A DNA stretch of 64,000 nucleotides from JABDJL01 sp963664065 (GTDB lineage Bacteria; Pseudomonadota; Gammaproteobacteria; Xanthomonadales; SZUA-36). The notes beneath the pieces are model-generated. The model saw only the letters and a program-made list of their open reading frames with translations, was not told where the DNA came from and ran no database searches. Position 1 is the stretch's first letter. Every line of letters starts with the position of its first letter. A program made the position numbers and the translations under genes. The DNA is taken from the NCBI GenBank assembly GCA_963664065.1, contig OY760942.1:1488001-1552000 (forward strand). Direction: 5' to 3'. Positions 1-7,999 of this stretch are shown here, piece after piece.

Positions 1-497
1 TGGTTGCGGAAATTGAAATCTCGCATCCCGACGGCGACATGATCAGGGTTCGCAAGGTTTCTGCCGATGACACAGACTTCAAACTGGAGAACCTGCCTGA
101 GGAGCGTAAAATTCTGTCCAGCTGGTCGATTAACTCCCTGGCCAACACCTTTTCACTGCTTCGCATGGATGCCGTGAAACCCGATATCGGGGAGCCTTCC
201 GGCGAAATTGTGTTCATTAGTTTATTGATGTTTTCCGGAATCGAAGTTACGGCGGAAGCGTTCGAACGCGAAGGCCGGGGCTGGATCAGGCTCAAAGCCT
301 CGGCGCCTTCACTGCCTGACGCTACAGGGGCCGACGAGCAGGCGGTTCAGTTAGCCCGGGCCCTCGTTGAGGAAGCGGAAAGTATCAACGGGAAAGTCAA
401 TGGGTGGGTTTACCGTCTTCCAGTGTCGAAATTTGAGGCAATGACAAAGCGATTTGAGCAGCTACTCGAGCCCCTGGACGATGGCGGCGGAGTTTGA
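1..497 (+). CDS. DUF4340 domain protein, C-terminal part (5' end outside window)
   Basis: The frame is open from base 3, so the true start lies upstream and only about 164 codons are visible; the first internal ATG is at 39. The fragment resembles the repeated unit of DUF4340 proteins: a strand reading IEISHPDGD, then a segment with polar/aromatic spacing around WSINSLANTFSLLRMDAV, and a late KVNGWVYRLPVSKFEAM stretch. DUF4340 proteins are poorly characterised and often sit beside gliding-type ABC transporter genes; the partner genes would be upstream and cannot be seen. The next gene starts 5 bases after the stop, suggesting co-transcription. The family call rests on pattern memory only. Confidence 0.6.
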   Translation, partial: VAEIEISHPDGDMIRVRKVSADDTDFKLENLPEERKILSSWSINSLANTFSLLRMDAVKPDIGEPSGEIVFISLLMFSGIEVTAEAFEREGRGWIRLKASAPSLPDATGADEQAVQLARALVEEAESINGKVNGWVYRLPVSKFEAMTKRFEQLLEPLDDGGGV

Positions 498-502
498 GCC
501 TG

Positions 503-886
503 ATGAACCCGTACAGGCTCATCCTCTTGATGGCAGGGCTGGCTGGCCTGTCCGGTGTCATTCTTGCTGCGGCCGGCACGCACATGATTCCCGGATTGGA
601 TGGTTCTGAAAATTTCAGGATTTGGCAGACGGCTAATTTCTTTCACCTGTTGCACTCGGTAGCATTATTGGCGCTTTCGTTGATACACCAACGTTCAGGC
701 AGTAGAGCTACCCTGTTTGCGGCTCTTGCCTTTTGTGCCGGGATTGCGTTATTCAGTGGAAGTATCTACCTCTCATTAATAACATCCATGTCTGGCGTGC
801 GACAGTTAGCCCCGGCCGGGGGGATGCTGTTGATGCTCGGCTGGCTTTTGATCATTGTTCATTCATTGAGAGCAAATCCCCGATGA
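503..886 (+). CDS. DUF423 family small inner-membrane protein
   Basis: This is a 127-residue protein with four hydrophobic segments, the usual layout of the YgdD/DUF423 family. Typical features are the N-terminal GLAGLSGVILAAAGTHMIPG run, the FHLLHSVALLALS helix and a GSIYLSLITSMSGVR region before the last helix. Its molecular role is unknown. A TTG at 494 is in frame but overlaps the previous gene, so ATG 503 is preferred. Its stop (884-886) overlaps the ATG of the following glycosylase gene in an ATGA arrangement, implying translational coupling. Confidence 0.85.
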   Translation: MNPYRLILLMAGLAGLSGVILAAAGTHMIPGLDGSENFRIWQTANFFHLLHSVALLALSLIHQRSGSRATLFAALAFCAGIALFSGSIYLSLITSMSGVRQLAPAGGMLLMLGWLLIIVHSLRANPR

Positions 887-1512
887 GTCGCCGCTCGTAT
901 AGCTGGTTCCAGGCTGTTGCTCACCTGCAAGGACGTTGTGAACACCTCGGCAGCTTTATCGATGGTTTCGGTCCGAAGCGCCTGCCAATCAGGGACGGCG
1001 ATAACCTGTTTAATGCTTTGGCACGTGCCATTGCCTATCAACAGCTCTCGACCAAGGCTGCTGCCACCATTCACGGGCGATTTGCAGCGCTGTTTCCGGA
1101 GGAAAGCCCGAATGCAGAACATGCAGTTAATTTGTCAATCCAGGAACTGCGAAGTGTCGGCCTGTCACAGGCCAAGACACTATCGACCCTTGACCTGGCG
1201 GAAAAATCTTTAGCCGGGGATTTGCCGGCAGCCCGAAAAATGGGCCGGATGACTGACGATGAAATCATCGCCAGTCTTTGCCAGGTACGTGGAATTGGCC
1301 CGTGGACAGCCCAGATGTACCTGGTTTTTAACCTCGGCAGACCGGATGTAATGCCTTCGACCGACCTCGGTATCCAGAAAGGTGTTCAGAATATTTACCA
1401 CATGCGCCAACTTCCCACGCCCGAAAAGGTGATGAATAAAACCCGCCACCTGAAGCCCTTTCGTTCAGCGGCCAGTTGGTACTTCTGGCGCGCGTCTGAA
1501 CTGCCCAGGTAA
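883..1512 (+). CDS. DNA-3-methyladenine glycosylase II (AlkA-type, HhH-GPD superfamily)
   Basis: This 209-residue base-excision repair glycosylase should remove alkylated purines from DNA. A helix-hairpin-helix with VRGIGPWTAQMY lies at about residues 135-146, followed by the conserved catalytic aspartate in PSTDLG (D161). The helical N-terminal part contains AIAYQQLSTKAAATI, typical of the family. It lacks the extra N-terminal domain of E. coli AlkA and matches the shorter bacterial/yeast MAG-like length. ATG 883 overlaps the DUF423 stop, fixing the start well; a longer in-frame extension upstream is just open sequence inside DUF423. Confidence 0.88.
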   Translation: MSRRSYSWFQAVAHLQGRCEHLGSFIDGFGPKRLPIRDGDNLFNALARAIAYQQLSTKAAATIHGRFAALFPEESPNAEHAVNLSIQELRSVGLSQAKTLSTLDLAEKSLAGDLPAARKMGRMTDDEIIASLCQVRGIGPWTAQMYLVFNLGRPDVMPSTDLGIQKGVQNIYHMRQLPTPEKVMNKTRHLKPFRSAASWYFWRASELPR

Positions 1513-1741
1513 TGGCTTCTGATAAAATCAATTCCGATTTTGTGCTTGAAACCCAGCCTGAAACACCGCATGTTGGTGAGGTCAAACTACCTTGGCTTCC
1601 TCTATGAATTTACTCGATCAATTTATCCTTCAGCACGTTCAGTTATCGGTGCTCCGCGCCGAGTTGGTGCGTAAGCTTTCCCTCCAAAGTTGACAGGTAA
1701 TAACTAGAGCTTTCTGGCAGGATAGCCACCAGGAGGCCAAG

Positions 1742-2008
1742 ATGAAACGAAGTCGATTTACCGAAACCCAGATCATTTCGATCCTCAAAGAAGCCGATGC
1801 CGGCGCCAAAGTGAAAGATATTTGTCGGCGTCACGGCATCAGCGATGCGACCTACTACAACTGGAAATCCAGGTACGGTGGTATGTCTGCCTCCGATCTG
1901 AAGCGCATGAAGGAAATGGAACGGGACCTGGGCCAGTACAAGCGCATGTATGTAGAACTGGCGCCCGAAAACTTTGCCTTGAAGGACGTCATTGAGCGAA
2001 AGCTCTGA
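1742..2008 (+). CDS. IS407-group transposase OrfA (helix-turn-helix)
   Basis: An 88-residue HTH protein that begins MKRSRFTETQIISILKEADA and contains CRRHGISDATYYNWKSRYGG, the standard OrfA pattern of IS407-group elements. It binds the IS ends and, fused to OrfB by a -1 ribosomal frameshift, forms the active transposase. The likely slip site is an A AAG run at 1999-2002, just before the OrfA stop at 2006-2008. A strong AGGAGG lies about 8 bases upstream of ATG 1742, which decides the start. Confidence 0.92.
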   Translation: MKRSRFTETQIISILKEADAGAKVKDICRRHGISDATYYNWKSRYGGMSASDLKRMKEMERDLGQYKRMYVELAPENFALKDVIERKL

Positions 2009-2043
2009 GGCCATCGGAGAAGCGCGAGATCGCGAGTTATCTG

Positions 2044-2856
2044 GTGGCCAAACACCAACTTCCAGTAAAGCGGGCGGTGGCAGCGGTGAAGCTGTCACGA
2101 ACGGCTTACTACCGAAAGTTGAAAGGAAGACGAGTCCTGAATGATCGGCCGGTCATTGATGCACTGAACAAACCGGTCGAGGCCAACACTCGTTGGGGCT
2201 TCTGGATGTGTTTTGATCGTCTGCGCCTGGATGGTCATGCCTGGAACCACAAGCGGGTATGGCGCGTGTACTGCGAGATGAAGCTGAATCTGCCACGACG
2301 GAAGAAGAAACGCCTGCCACAGCGAGAACGACAGAGCATGGAAGTAATCCCACTGCCCAACCAGGTGTGGTCGATGGATTTTATGAGCGATGCGTTATAT
2401 CGGGGTCGGCGCTTCAGGACGCTGAACATCCTGGATGAAGGGGTCAGGGAGTTACTGGCCATCGTGATCGATACCTCGATTCCTTCCGGGCGTGTCATCC
2501 GCACTCTGGAGCAGCTGGTTGAGCTGCGCGGCAAGCCAACGGCGATCCGGGTGGACAACGCTCCCGAGTTCTGTGCCCAGGCGTTTATCGACTGGTGCAA
2601 GGAACACGGCATTGAGATCCGTTACATCCAGCCTGGCAAGCCCAACCAGAATGCGTGTATTGAACGATTTAACAAAAGCTATCGAGAAGAAGTGCTCAGT
2701 GCGCACTTGTTTTCGACTCTGGAACAGGTGCGAGAAATCACCGAAAAATGGATGAAAATCTATAATGAATACCGACCGCACAGGGCATTGGGGCGCATAC
2801 CGCCAGCGATGTATGTGCGCAATTTAATGCTGGAAAACTCTAGTTTAGAACTGTAA
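2044..2856 (+). CDS. IS407-group transposase OrfB (DDE integrase core)
   Basis: This is the rve-type catalytic subunit. The acidic triad is visible: D in WSMDFMSDAL, D in RVDNAPEFCAQ and E in NACIERFNKSYREE, followed by the YNEYRPHRALG block common to IS3-family OrfB. The frame is open from 2002, where residues ALRPSEKREIASYLVAKHQL align with the normal start of OrfB after frameshifting. The product is therefore probably made mainly as an OrfAB fusion rather than from the internal GTG at 2044. No lesion is visible. Confidence 0.92.
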   Translation: MAKHQLPVKRAVAAVKLSRTAYYRKLKGRRVLNDRPVIDALNKPVEANTRWGFWMCFDRLRLDGHAWNHKRVWRVYCEMKLNLPRRKKKRLPQRERQSMEVIPLPNQVWSMDFMSDALYRGRRFRTLNILDEGVRELLAIVIDTSIPSGRVIRTLEQLVELRGKPTAIRVDNAPEFCAQAFIDWCKEHGIEIRYIQPGKPNQNACIERFNKSYREEVLSAHLFSTLEQVREITEKWMKIYNEYRPHRALGRIPPAMYVRNLMLENSSLEL

Positions 2857-3279
2857 CCCTTGTGGGAAAGCTTACGGGTGCGCGCCAGCCGTGAGCCGGG
2901 TATGCAGGAAGCGAAAGTTGAGCTGAACCTGACCCCGAGGGTGATGGAAGCGGAGCAGGATTCACTTCTGCCTTCATACCAGGTGAGTGCGAAGTTGAAC
3001 TGTGAAAGCGCGTCCGAGGACGAATCAGGGCCCGCGTTCAAAGCCGTGGTCGGGATAGATGCGGTTTACCAGCAAATATCCGGCGATCCAATGGACATCA
3101 CCGAATTTACCAATCAGCATGCGGTCCTGGCACGGCAGTTGTATCCTCTTTTACAACAGGAAATGCGTGTTCTGCTGGCACGCATGGGCTTGTCCCAGAT
3201 CCAACTACCGTTTGACCTTGCACCCAGGGTGCAAAACGTCGATGGCCCTTCAATCGAAGTTTCAGGGAGCCTCCATTAG

Positions 3280-3308
3280 AGCCCGCATATTGCACCAATA
3301 TCCGGGCT
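3280..3308. terminator. Hairpin between converging genes
   Basis: AGCCCG-C-ATATT pairs with AATAT-C-CGGGCT around a 5-base loop, with a single C/C mismatch. It starts immediately after the SecB-like stop and lies 18 bases beyond the end of the converging VanY fusion gene. There is no T-run, so it may be an mRNA 3' end structure rather than a strict intrinsic terminator. Confidence 0.5.
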
Positions 3309-3326
3309 AGACCCTTCAATGCACCC

Positions 3327-4334
3327 TCAGTGTTGGTGGTACCAGTGCCACGGTTCGTAGGCAATTCCATGCCTGTTGTTTCGCGGGAACGACAGTCTGA
3401 AACCGAAATCATCAGCTGATTCAGTCAACCACTCAAACGCCTCGGTATTTTCGAAGCACTGCTCCAATGGCGTGGAATCAGGACAGCAAATATCGATTGC
3501 GTGTCCTGTGTGGTGTTCGCTGTAGCCGGGCGCCGCAGATACTTTCAGGATTTCGTCAATGGACTGGCCAGCCTGGCGTTTTCTTTCGATAATTGAAACC
3601 TGGTAACCGACCGATCGATAAGCTGAAGCCACCTGTAAAGTCACACCATCACTCTCTGCCGCGTTTCGCAATTCATACCAGGCCATGGCGGACATCGGAT
3701 GCAACATCTGTTCGCGTCCTAGGATGTCGGTGCCAATGGTTGCCAGCTCCCGGGCCTCTTCCTGCATCATCAGGCGGCGCTGGCGGCCGTAGTTGAAGGG
3801 TATTCCGGTTTTTCCCAGCAAGCGCCGGATTCGCGCACCGTAGCGTGTCTGCCTCTGCGGAAATGATCGCGTCATGGAAATTGAATCCAGGTTTGTGCGG
3901 GGATCCTTGACGCTGGCCGTGCCGGGCCGGGACTGATACCGGCATCGGCGGTAGAAATCAATCGCAGGCAGAGCTGCCTCGACGCGCAAGTCTGAGATGC
4001 CGAACCGGATCGCCAGGCGCTCGATCTCCTGAACCATTCTTCGGCCCAGTTCCTGACCTTGTAAAGCAGGGCTGACAAACAGTCCAACCATTTCCTTGTT
4101 GTCGAGATCAAGGCTGTTACATGCGACGATTCGCTTTCTCGAGATACCGACCAGTACGCAGCCATCAGCCACACGATTCAGAGTTCTTTCGGTGGGTCGA
4201 ATCCTGGACCAGTGCAGTAGTTGCGCTCGTGAGTAAGTCTCCTGAACGGTTTCCAGTATGGCTTCTTGACGTAGCCTTGAGATGGCCTCGAGGTCTTCCT
4301 TGACAGCCGGCCGGATAATAACTCTGGAATTCAC
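3327..4334 (-). CDS. GNAT acetyltransferase fused to a VanY-type D-Ala-D-Ala carboxypeptidase
   Basis: A 335-residue two-domain protein. Residues 1-155 form a GNAT fold with the acetyl-CoA loop region VGLFVSPALQGQELGRRMV (83-101). Residues about 175-335 form an M15B peptidase with SAYRSVGYQ (237-245), the zinc motif SEHHTGHAID (272-281) and the second zinc/active-site block YEPWHW (326-331). M15B enzymes trim peptidoglycan stem peptides. The acetyltransferase substrate is unknown; a wall-derived amine is speculation. No signal peptide is evident, so either the peptidase acts on cytoplasmic wall fragments or the protein leaves by another route. Both domains keep their key motifs. Confidence 0.85.
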   Translation of the reverse strand: MNSRVIIRPAVKEDLEAISRLRQEAILETVQETYSRAQLLHWSRIRPTERTLNRVADGCVLVGISRKRIVACNSLDLDNKEMVGLFVSPALQGQELGRRMVQEIERLAIRFGISDLRVEAALPAIDFYRRCRYQSRPGTASVKDPRTNLDSISMTRSFPQRQTRYGARIRRLLGKTGIPFNYGRQRRLMMQEEARELATIGTDILGREQMLHPMSAMAWYELRNAAESDGVTLQVASAYRSVGYQVSIIERKRQAGQSIDEILKVSAAPGYSEHHTGHAIDICCPDSTPLEQCFENTEAFEWLTESADDFGFRLSFPRNNRHGIAYEPWHWYHQH

Positions 4335-4429
4335 AGCCCGGTATTAACCTTTTGGTGTATTAGGCCGCTGAAGATTATCACATGGCGAAGCGAACGGTCG
4401 GCTGAGACTGCAAATGTAAAAAACGCCGG

Positions 4430-5683
4430 TTAATTCAGGAAAATTCCTTTAAACAGGAAGAAGAACAGGATAGCCAGTATTCCCCCGGCAGGCAGGGTTA
4501 TGATCCATGACAGCATGATGTTACGCACCACTTGCAGATTCAGGGCGCCGATACCGCGTGCAATTCCTACACCCAATACTGCACCAACCAACACGTGTGT
4601 CGTGGAAACGGGCAATCCCGTTCCTGAGGCAATAGCGACCGTGCTCGCAGCTGCCAACTCTGCTGCAAAACCCCTGGAAGGAGTCAGCTCGGTGATGTTT
4701 CTACCAACGGTTCTGATTACCCGCCAACCGTAAGTGGCCAGGCCCAATACGATACCGATGGCGCCCATCAACAATATCCATATGGACAACACGGACTCCT
4801 GGGCCACCACCCCGGTTGTAACAATACTGACAACTGCAGCGACCGGACCGATTGCATTGGCGACATCGTTTGAACCATGAGCAAACGCCATACCGCAGGC
4901 TGTAAAAATCATCAGCACACCGAATATTTTTTCTACATTGGTAAATCTGAATGCATCGTCATCATGGGGATCAACCTTGACTCTACGAATGGCCAGGATG
5001 CCTATTCCCATTGTGATCAATCCTGTGATTAAGGCGATAAGCAAAGATTGCATCGTACTGAAATCCAGGCCCACGTGTTTGAGCCCTTTGAGCAGCGTGA
5101 CCAGTGCCAGGATGAAGCCAACGGCAAATATGTAACCGGGTACGTATTTTCGGGCGTTTTTTAGAGGATCGCCGGTTCCGAGAATCAGTTTTTGCACGCT
5201 CATGAAGATGAAAAAGGCAATAGATCCTGAAATCAATGGCGATATGATCCAGGAAGCGACAATTTCTCCTACCTTGGCCCAATGTACAGATTCAACACCG
5301 ATACCCACTGCGGCGAAGCCCACTATTGCGCCGACGATCGCGTGTGTTGTGGAAACGGGCCATCCTTTTTTGGATGCAATTAACAGCCATATTGCAGCTG
5401 CCAACAGTGAGGCCAACATACCAAAAATGAGCAATTCAGGGCGATCCGCCAACTGTTCAGCATCAATAATGCCCTTTCGAATGGTCGATGTGACCTGGCC
5501 ACCGGCCAGGAACGCGCCGGCGAATTCGAATATCGCAGCCACCAGAATGGCCTGCTTGATGGTAAGGGCGCGTGAACCGACCGAAGTGGCCATGGCATTG
5601 GCTACATCGTTTGCGCCAATTCCCCAGGCCATGAACAGGCCGAATGCTGCGGCCAGCCCCAGGTACCAGATAGAAAATTCCAT
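4430..5683 (-). CDS. pit: PiT-family inorganic phosphate transporter
   Basis: A 417-residue integral membrane permease of the PiT family, taking up metal-phosphate with protons or sodium. The duplicated PiT signature is present: GANDVANAMATSVG near residue 23 and HGSNDVANAIGP in the second half, each followed by helical segments with GLPVSTTH or GWPVSTTH. It lies 12 bases downstream of a DUF47 (PhoU-like) gene on the same strand, the standard pairing in which the DUF47 protein assists or regulates Pit. No Pho box was recognised. Length and motifs look complete. Confidence 0.93.
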   Translation of the reverse strand: MEFSIWYLGLAAAFGLFMAWGIGANDVANAMATSVGSRALTIKQAILVAAIFEFAGAFLAGGQVTSTIRKGIIDAEQLADRPELLIFGMLASLLAAAIWLLIASKKGWPVSTTHAIVGAIVGFAAVGIGVESVHWAKVGEIVASWIISPLISGSIAFFIFMSVQKLILGTGDPLKNARKYVPGYIFAVGFILALVTLLKGLKHVGLDFSTMQSLLIALITGLITMGIGILAIRRVKVDPHDDDAFRFTNVEKIFGVLMIFTACGMAFAHGSNDVANAIGPVAAVVSIVTTGVVAQESVLSIWILLMGAIGIVLGLATYGWRVIRTVGRNITELTPSRGFAAELAAASTVAIASGTGLPVSTTHVLVGAVLGVGIARGIGALNLQVVRNIMLSWIITLPAGGILAILFFFLFKGIFLN

Positions 5684-5695
5684 GGCCCCTGGCCG

Positions 5696-6373
5696 CTATC
5701 TGGCCAGCATCAATTGCAAACGGCTACCCACACGCTGGGCCCTGTCGGCAATGCCGCTGGTCTTATCTATGACACGGTAGAGAAACATGACATTTACCGG
5801 CGGCAACTCATCTTCCAGAGCAAACAACTGGTGACTGAGCGTAATGGCCTGCTCATCTGTTTCCTGTTCAATATGGTCCAGTGCCGTCAGCAGTTGGCCG
5901 ACATGTTCACGTTCCTTGTCGCCGAAGCCTGTTTCAATCAAGTCGTCCAACTCCCTGATTGCCAGGTAGGCCTGTTCGCAGGACTTGACACAGGTAGTCA
6001 CCAGTTCGCGATAGTTGGATCTCATATATTCAGGAAAGACAATGTTCCGTCCGACGATGATGCCGGCTACGTCCCGGGCTGCGCCGGCAACAAGATCCTG
6101 CATGGTTAATACTTCCAGAACGTCACGCCGGTCAATGGGCATAAACAAACTGGAGGGGAGATGAAGCCTCAGCTCCTTCTTCAGGTGATCTGCTTTGTGT
6201 TCAAGGTCAATGATTTTTTTGTGGTGCCGGTCCCTGTTGGAGAGATCTCCGGCCAGGACGGCATCAATATAGGGGACTAATTCCTTCACACATTCAACAA
6301 CCTGTTCCATGTGTTGCTGCAAAGGACGTACCGGTGAAGATCCGAAAATGCCACTTAGATAACCGCCTGCCAT
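5696..6373 (-). CDS. DUF47 / TIGR00153 PhoU-like protein, partner of Pit
   Basis: A helical, PhoU-like cytoplasmic protein of 225 residues, beginning MAGGYLSGIFGSSPVRPLQQ. Family members have two repeats of a three-helix unit with metal-binding acidic residues; here HKKIIDLEHKADHLKKELR and a late DHIEQETDEQAITLS carry these. The start at 6373 is preferred over the ATG at 6421 because GAGGAGGG sits 6 bases before it. It is the promoter-proximal gene of a DUF47-pit pair. It ends in TAG, showing that amber is an ordinary stop in this genome. Confidence 0.9.
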   Translation of the reverse strand: MAGGYLSGIFGSSPVRPLQQHMEQVVECVKELVPYIDAVLAGDLSNRDRHHKKIIDLEHKADHLKKELRLHLPSSLFMPIDRRDVLEVLTMQDLVAGAARDVAGIIVGRNIVFPEYMRSNYRELVTTCVKSCEQAYLAIRELDDLIETGFGDKEREHVGQLLTALDHIEQETDEQAITLSHQLFALEDELPPVNVMFLYRVIDKTSGIADRAQRVGSRLQLMLAR

Positions 6374-6448
6374 GGTCTTTCCCTCCTCGCCTGGTTTACG
6401 GCGAGCATTGAAAACGCGCATAGCGTATCAGGTTTTTATCGAGAGGAA

Positions 6449-6475
6449 AAAAAGGCCGGAAACCCCGGCCTTTTT
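6449..6475 (-). terminator. Strong intrinsic terminator downstream of the Spy/CpxP-like gene
   Basis: An 11-bp perfect stem AAAAAGGCCGG / CCGGCCTTTTT with a 5-base loop. Read on the minus strand it is followed by a run of seven T. It lies 18 bases past the end of the Spy/CpxP-like gene. The plus strand also ends in five T, so it could work in both directions. Confidence 0.88.
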
Positions 6476-6493
6476 CAAAATGCAGTCCTTTGC

Positions 6494-7030
6494 TTACGCG
6501 TTCTCGCTTCCATCCTGGTTACGTGTTCCCCTGCGTTCTTTTCTGTGTTCTTTCATAATCTTACGATGTTCTTCGCGGTGAACCCTCCGGTCCTGGACCA
6601 TGGCCCTTAGTTCGGCGCGTTGTTCGTCGGAAAGCTGTGCCAACACAGCTGCCGCTGCCTCACTGGCGACCAGCGTGATCTGGGTAGTCAGCTCACCCTG
6701 CTGCGTGGCGATTGCAGCCACCGCATCGGCATCGTATGTTTCGCCGGTTATTGCCTGGTGCAAGCGTTTCCTGCCCTGGTGGAGTTCTTTGACCAAAGGC
6801 ATGACGGTCTCTTTGAATCCCCCGAATTCTTCGCGTATGGCTACTTTCTGATCTTCGGTGAGATCCAGATTCCGGACAGCCCTTCTCAGGTGCTCCATGA
6901 TCTGGCCTGCAATGTCGGGGTCACCGCGCTGGTGCATCCGGCCCCTGTCCTGGTTACGCTCGCCAGCGAATGAACTGGCGGCTAGGATCAGTCCTGTGAC
7001 CAGCAGTGAAATTTTTAATCGATTTGTCAT
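6494..7030 (-). CDS. Spy/CpxP-like periplasmic stress protein
   Basis: A 178-residue protein with an N-terminal signal peptide (hydrophobic SLLVTGLILAASSFA, cleavage near AGERN). The mature part is helical, with two LTxxQ-type motifs: LDLTEDQKVAI and LSDEQRAELRAM. This is the pattern of the Spy/CpxP chaperone family, which in enterobacteria restrains CpxA and chaperones periplasmic proteins. The C-terminus is very rich in Arg, His, Lys and Glu (EEHRKIMKEHRKERR). It is divergent from the cpxR-like gene across a short region holding a perfect CpxR box, matching cpxP/cpxRA in E. coli. Confidence 0.85.
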   Translation of the reverse strand: MTNRLKISLLVTGLILAASSFAGERNQDRGRMHQRGDPDIAGQIMEHLRRAVRNLDLTEDQKVAIREEFGGFKETVMPLVKELHQGRKRLHQAITGETYDADAVAAIATQQGELTTQITLVASEAAAAVLAQLSDEQRAELRAMVQDRRVHREEHRKIMKEHRKERRGTRNQDGSENA

Positions 7031-7131
7031 TGATAACTCCTTTGATGATTCTTTCGCGGGACGCTATACCCGCGTTCCTGTACCTGCATATTATGTGACC
7101 ACATGGACGTGTCTGTTAATGTTTGGGAAAC

Positions 7132-7146
7132 GTAAAGACAGGTAAA
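7132..7146 (+). promoter_or_regulatory. CpxR box GTAAA-N5-GTAAA
   Basis: Two GTAAA half sites separated by exactly five bases (GACAG) match the established CpxR recognition consensus perfectly. The site lies in the divergent region between the CpxP-like gene and cpxR, about 100 bases from the former start and 57 bases from the latter. Autoregulation of both genes by CpxR is the natural inference. Confidence 0.85.
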
Positions 7147-7203
7147 TCACGGGCAGATTAGTCTCAATTGGCTACAATCTGGACTCGAAAAACAGGAATG
7201 AAT

Positions 7204-7890
7204 ATGCCTGATACGATACTTTTGGCCGATGACGACATCGAACTGTGCAGCCTGTTGAAGGAATACCTTCAGCAAGAAGGTTTTGATGTGCGCCTCCCCC
7301 ATGACGGTGAACAAGCCCTGAGCGAGGCGGCAAGGCCAGGGCTCGACGCGATGGTGCTTGATATCATGATGCCGCTACGCAATGGCATCGATGTTTTGAA
7401 AGCCCTGCGCAGGGATTCTGATTTGCCGGTAGTGATGCTCACAGCCAGGGGCGACGATCTTGACCGTATTCTTGGTTTGGAACTGGGCGCGGACGATTAC
7501 CTGCCCAATCCGTGTAATCCGCGGGAACTGGTCGCCCGGTTACGCGCCGTATTGCGTAGGTCAGGTGGTCATTTGCATGCCAGTAACATCTGTATTGACG
7601 ACCTGGAACTGAGCCCCGGAAGCCGCGAATTGAGTAAGAACGGAATCAGGGTTGAGCTTACCAGCACGGAATTCAGTGTGCTTCAGGCCCTGTTGCAAAA
7701 ACCTGGCGTGGTGATCAGCAAGCGCAACCTTTACCTTTTTGCGCTGGGTCGCGAACCGGTACGCTACGACCGCAGCATCGACATGCATGTCAGTAATCTA
7801 CGACGCAAGCTTGGCCCCAATTCTTCGGGTGACGCCCGTATCGAGACCATTCGGGGTATCGGTTACCAGTACCGGGTCCAGAGTTTCTAA
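7204..7890 (+). CDS. cpxR: CpxR-like OmpR-family response regulator with altered receiver lysine
   Basis: A 228-residue regulator: receiver domain at residues 1-118 and winged-helix DNA-binding domain from about 125 to 228. The acidic pocket (D10, D11), phospho-acceptor D53 (MVLDIMMP) and T80 are present. However, the conserved switch lysine of the LPKPF motif is asparagine here (DDYLPNPCNPREL, N102) and the next aromatic is cysteine. That lysine contacts the phosphoryl group in receivers, so signalling may be impaired or phosphorylation-independent. The start at ATG 7204 has CAGGA six bases upstream; ATG 7198 is an alternative. The kinase gene follows, and a CpxR box lies upstream. Confidence 0.88.
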   Translation: MPDTILLADDDIELCSLLKEYLQQEGFDVRLPHDGEQALSEAARPGLDAMVLDIMMPLRNGIDVLKALRRDSDLPVVMLTARGDDLDRILGLELGADDYLPNPCNPRELVARLRAVLRRSGGHLHASNICIDDLELSPGSRELSKNGIRVELTSTEFSVLQALLQKPGVVISKRNLYLFALGREPVRYDRSIDMHVSNLRRKLGPNSSGDARIETIRGIGYQYRVQSF

Positions 7891-7999
7891 TGTCCATTCC
7901 CACATATAAGTACCGTTTCAAAGCCCCACAATGGGACCAATGCAAGGCGCAGTCCGCCCGGAACGGTGCGTCCTTGCCAAGGGGGCACTAGGAATACAT

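Larger units (their letters stand above)
1670..2876 (+). mobile_element. IS3-family insertion sequence, IS407 group, 1207 bp, complete
   Basis: Imperfect terminal inverted repeats begin CGTAAGCTTTCCC on the left (from 1670) and read the same on the reverse complement of the right end (to 2876); similarity continues inward through an ACTAGAG-type stretch. The element is flanked by the 4-bp direct repeat GGTG (1666-1669 and 2877-2880). A 4-bp duplication and the OrfA/OrfB sequences fit the IS407 group. It carries orfA and orfB in the usual overlapping -1 arrangement and looks intact, so it may still be active. It splits the SecB-like gene. Confidence 0.9.
1604..3279 (+). pseudogene. SecB-like export chaperone gene interrupted by an IS element
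   Basis: The gene starts at ATG 1604 (MNLLDQFILQHVQLSVLRAE), is cut at 1669, and resumes at 2881 after the insertion element. Removing 1670-2880 (the element plus one copy of the GGTG target duplication) joins the two parts in frame into a 154-residue protein, the normal SecB length. The downstream part has the SecB-like pattern VELNLTPRV, a strand ending AVVGIDAVYQQI, and the helix HAVLARQLYPLLQQEMRVLL followed by MGLSQIQLPFDLAPRV. SecB proteins hold unfolded preproteins for SecA. This one diverges from classic SecB, so 'SecB-like' is the safe label. A 31-codon frame at 1512-1606 overlaps its start (ATGA) and is of unknown significance. As it stands only 22 native codons can be translated before IS sequence. 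Confidence 0.75.

Noticed and set aside
1512..1606. 31-codon frame overlapping the glycosylase stop and the SecB-like start
   Set aside because: Too short and unmatched to call a gene; noted only because of the neat ATGA overlap.
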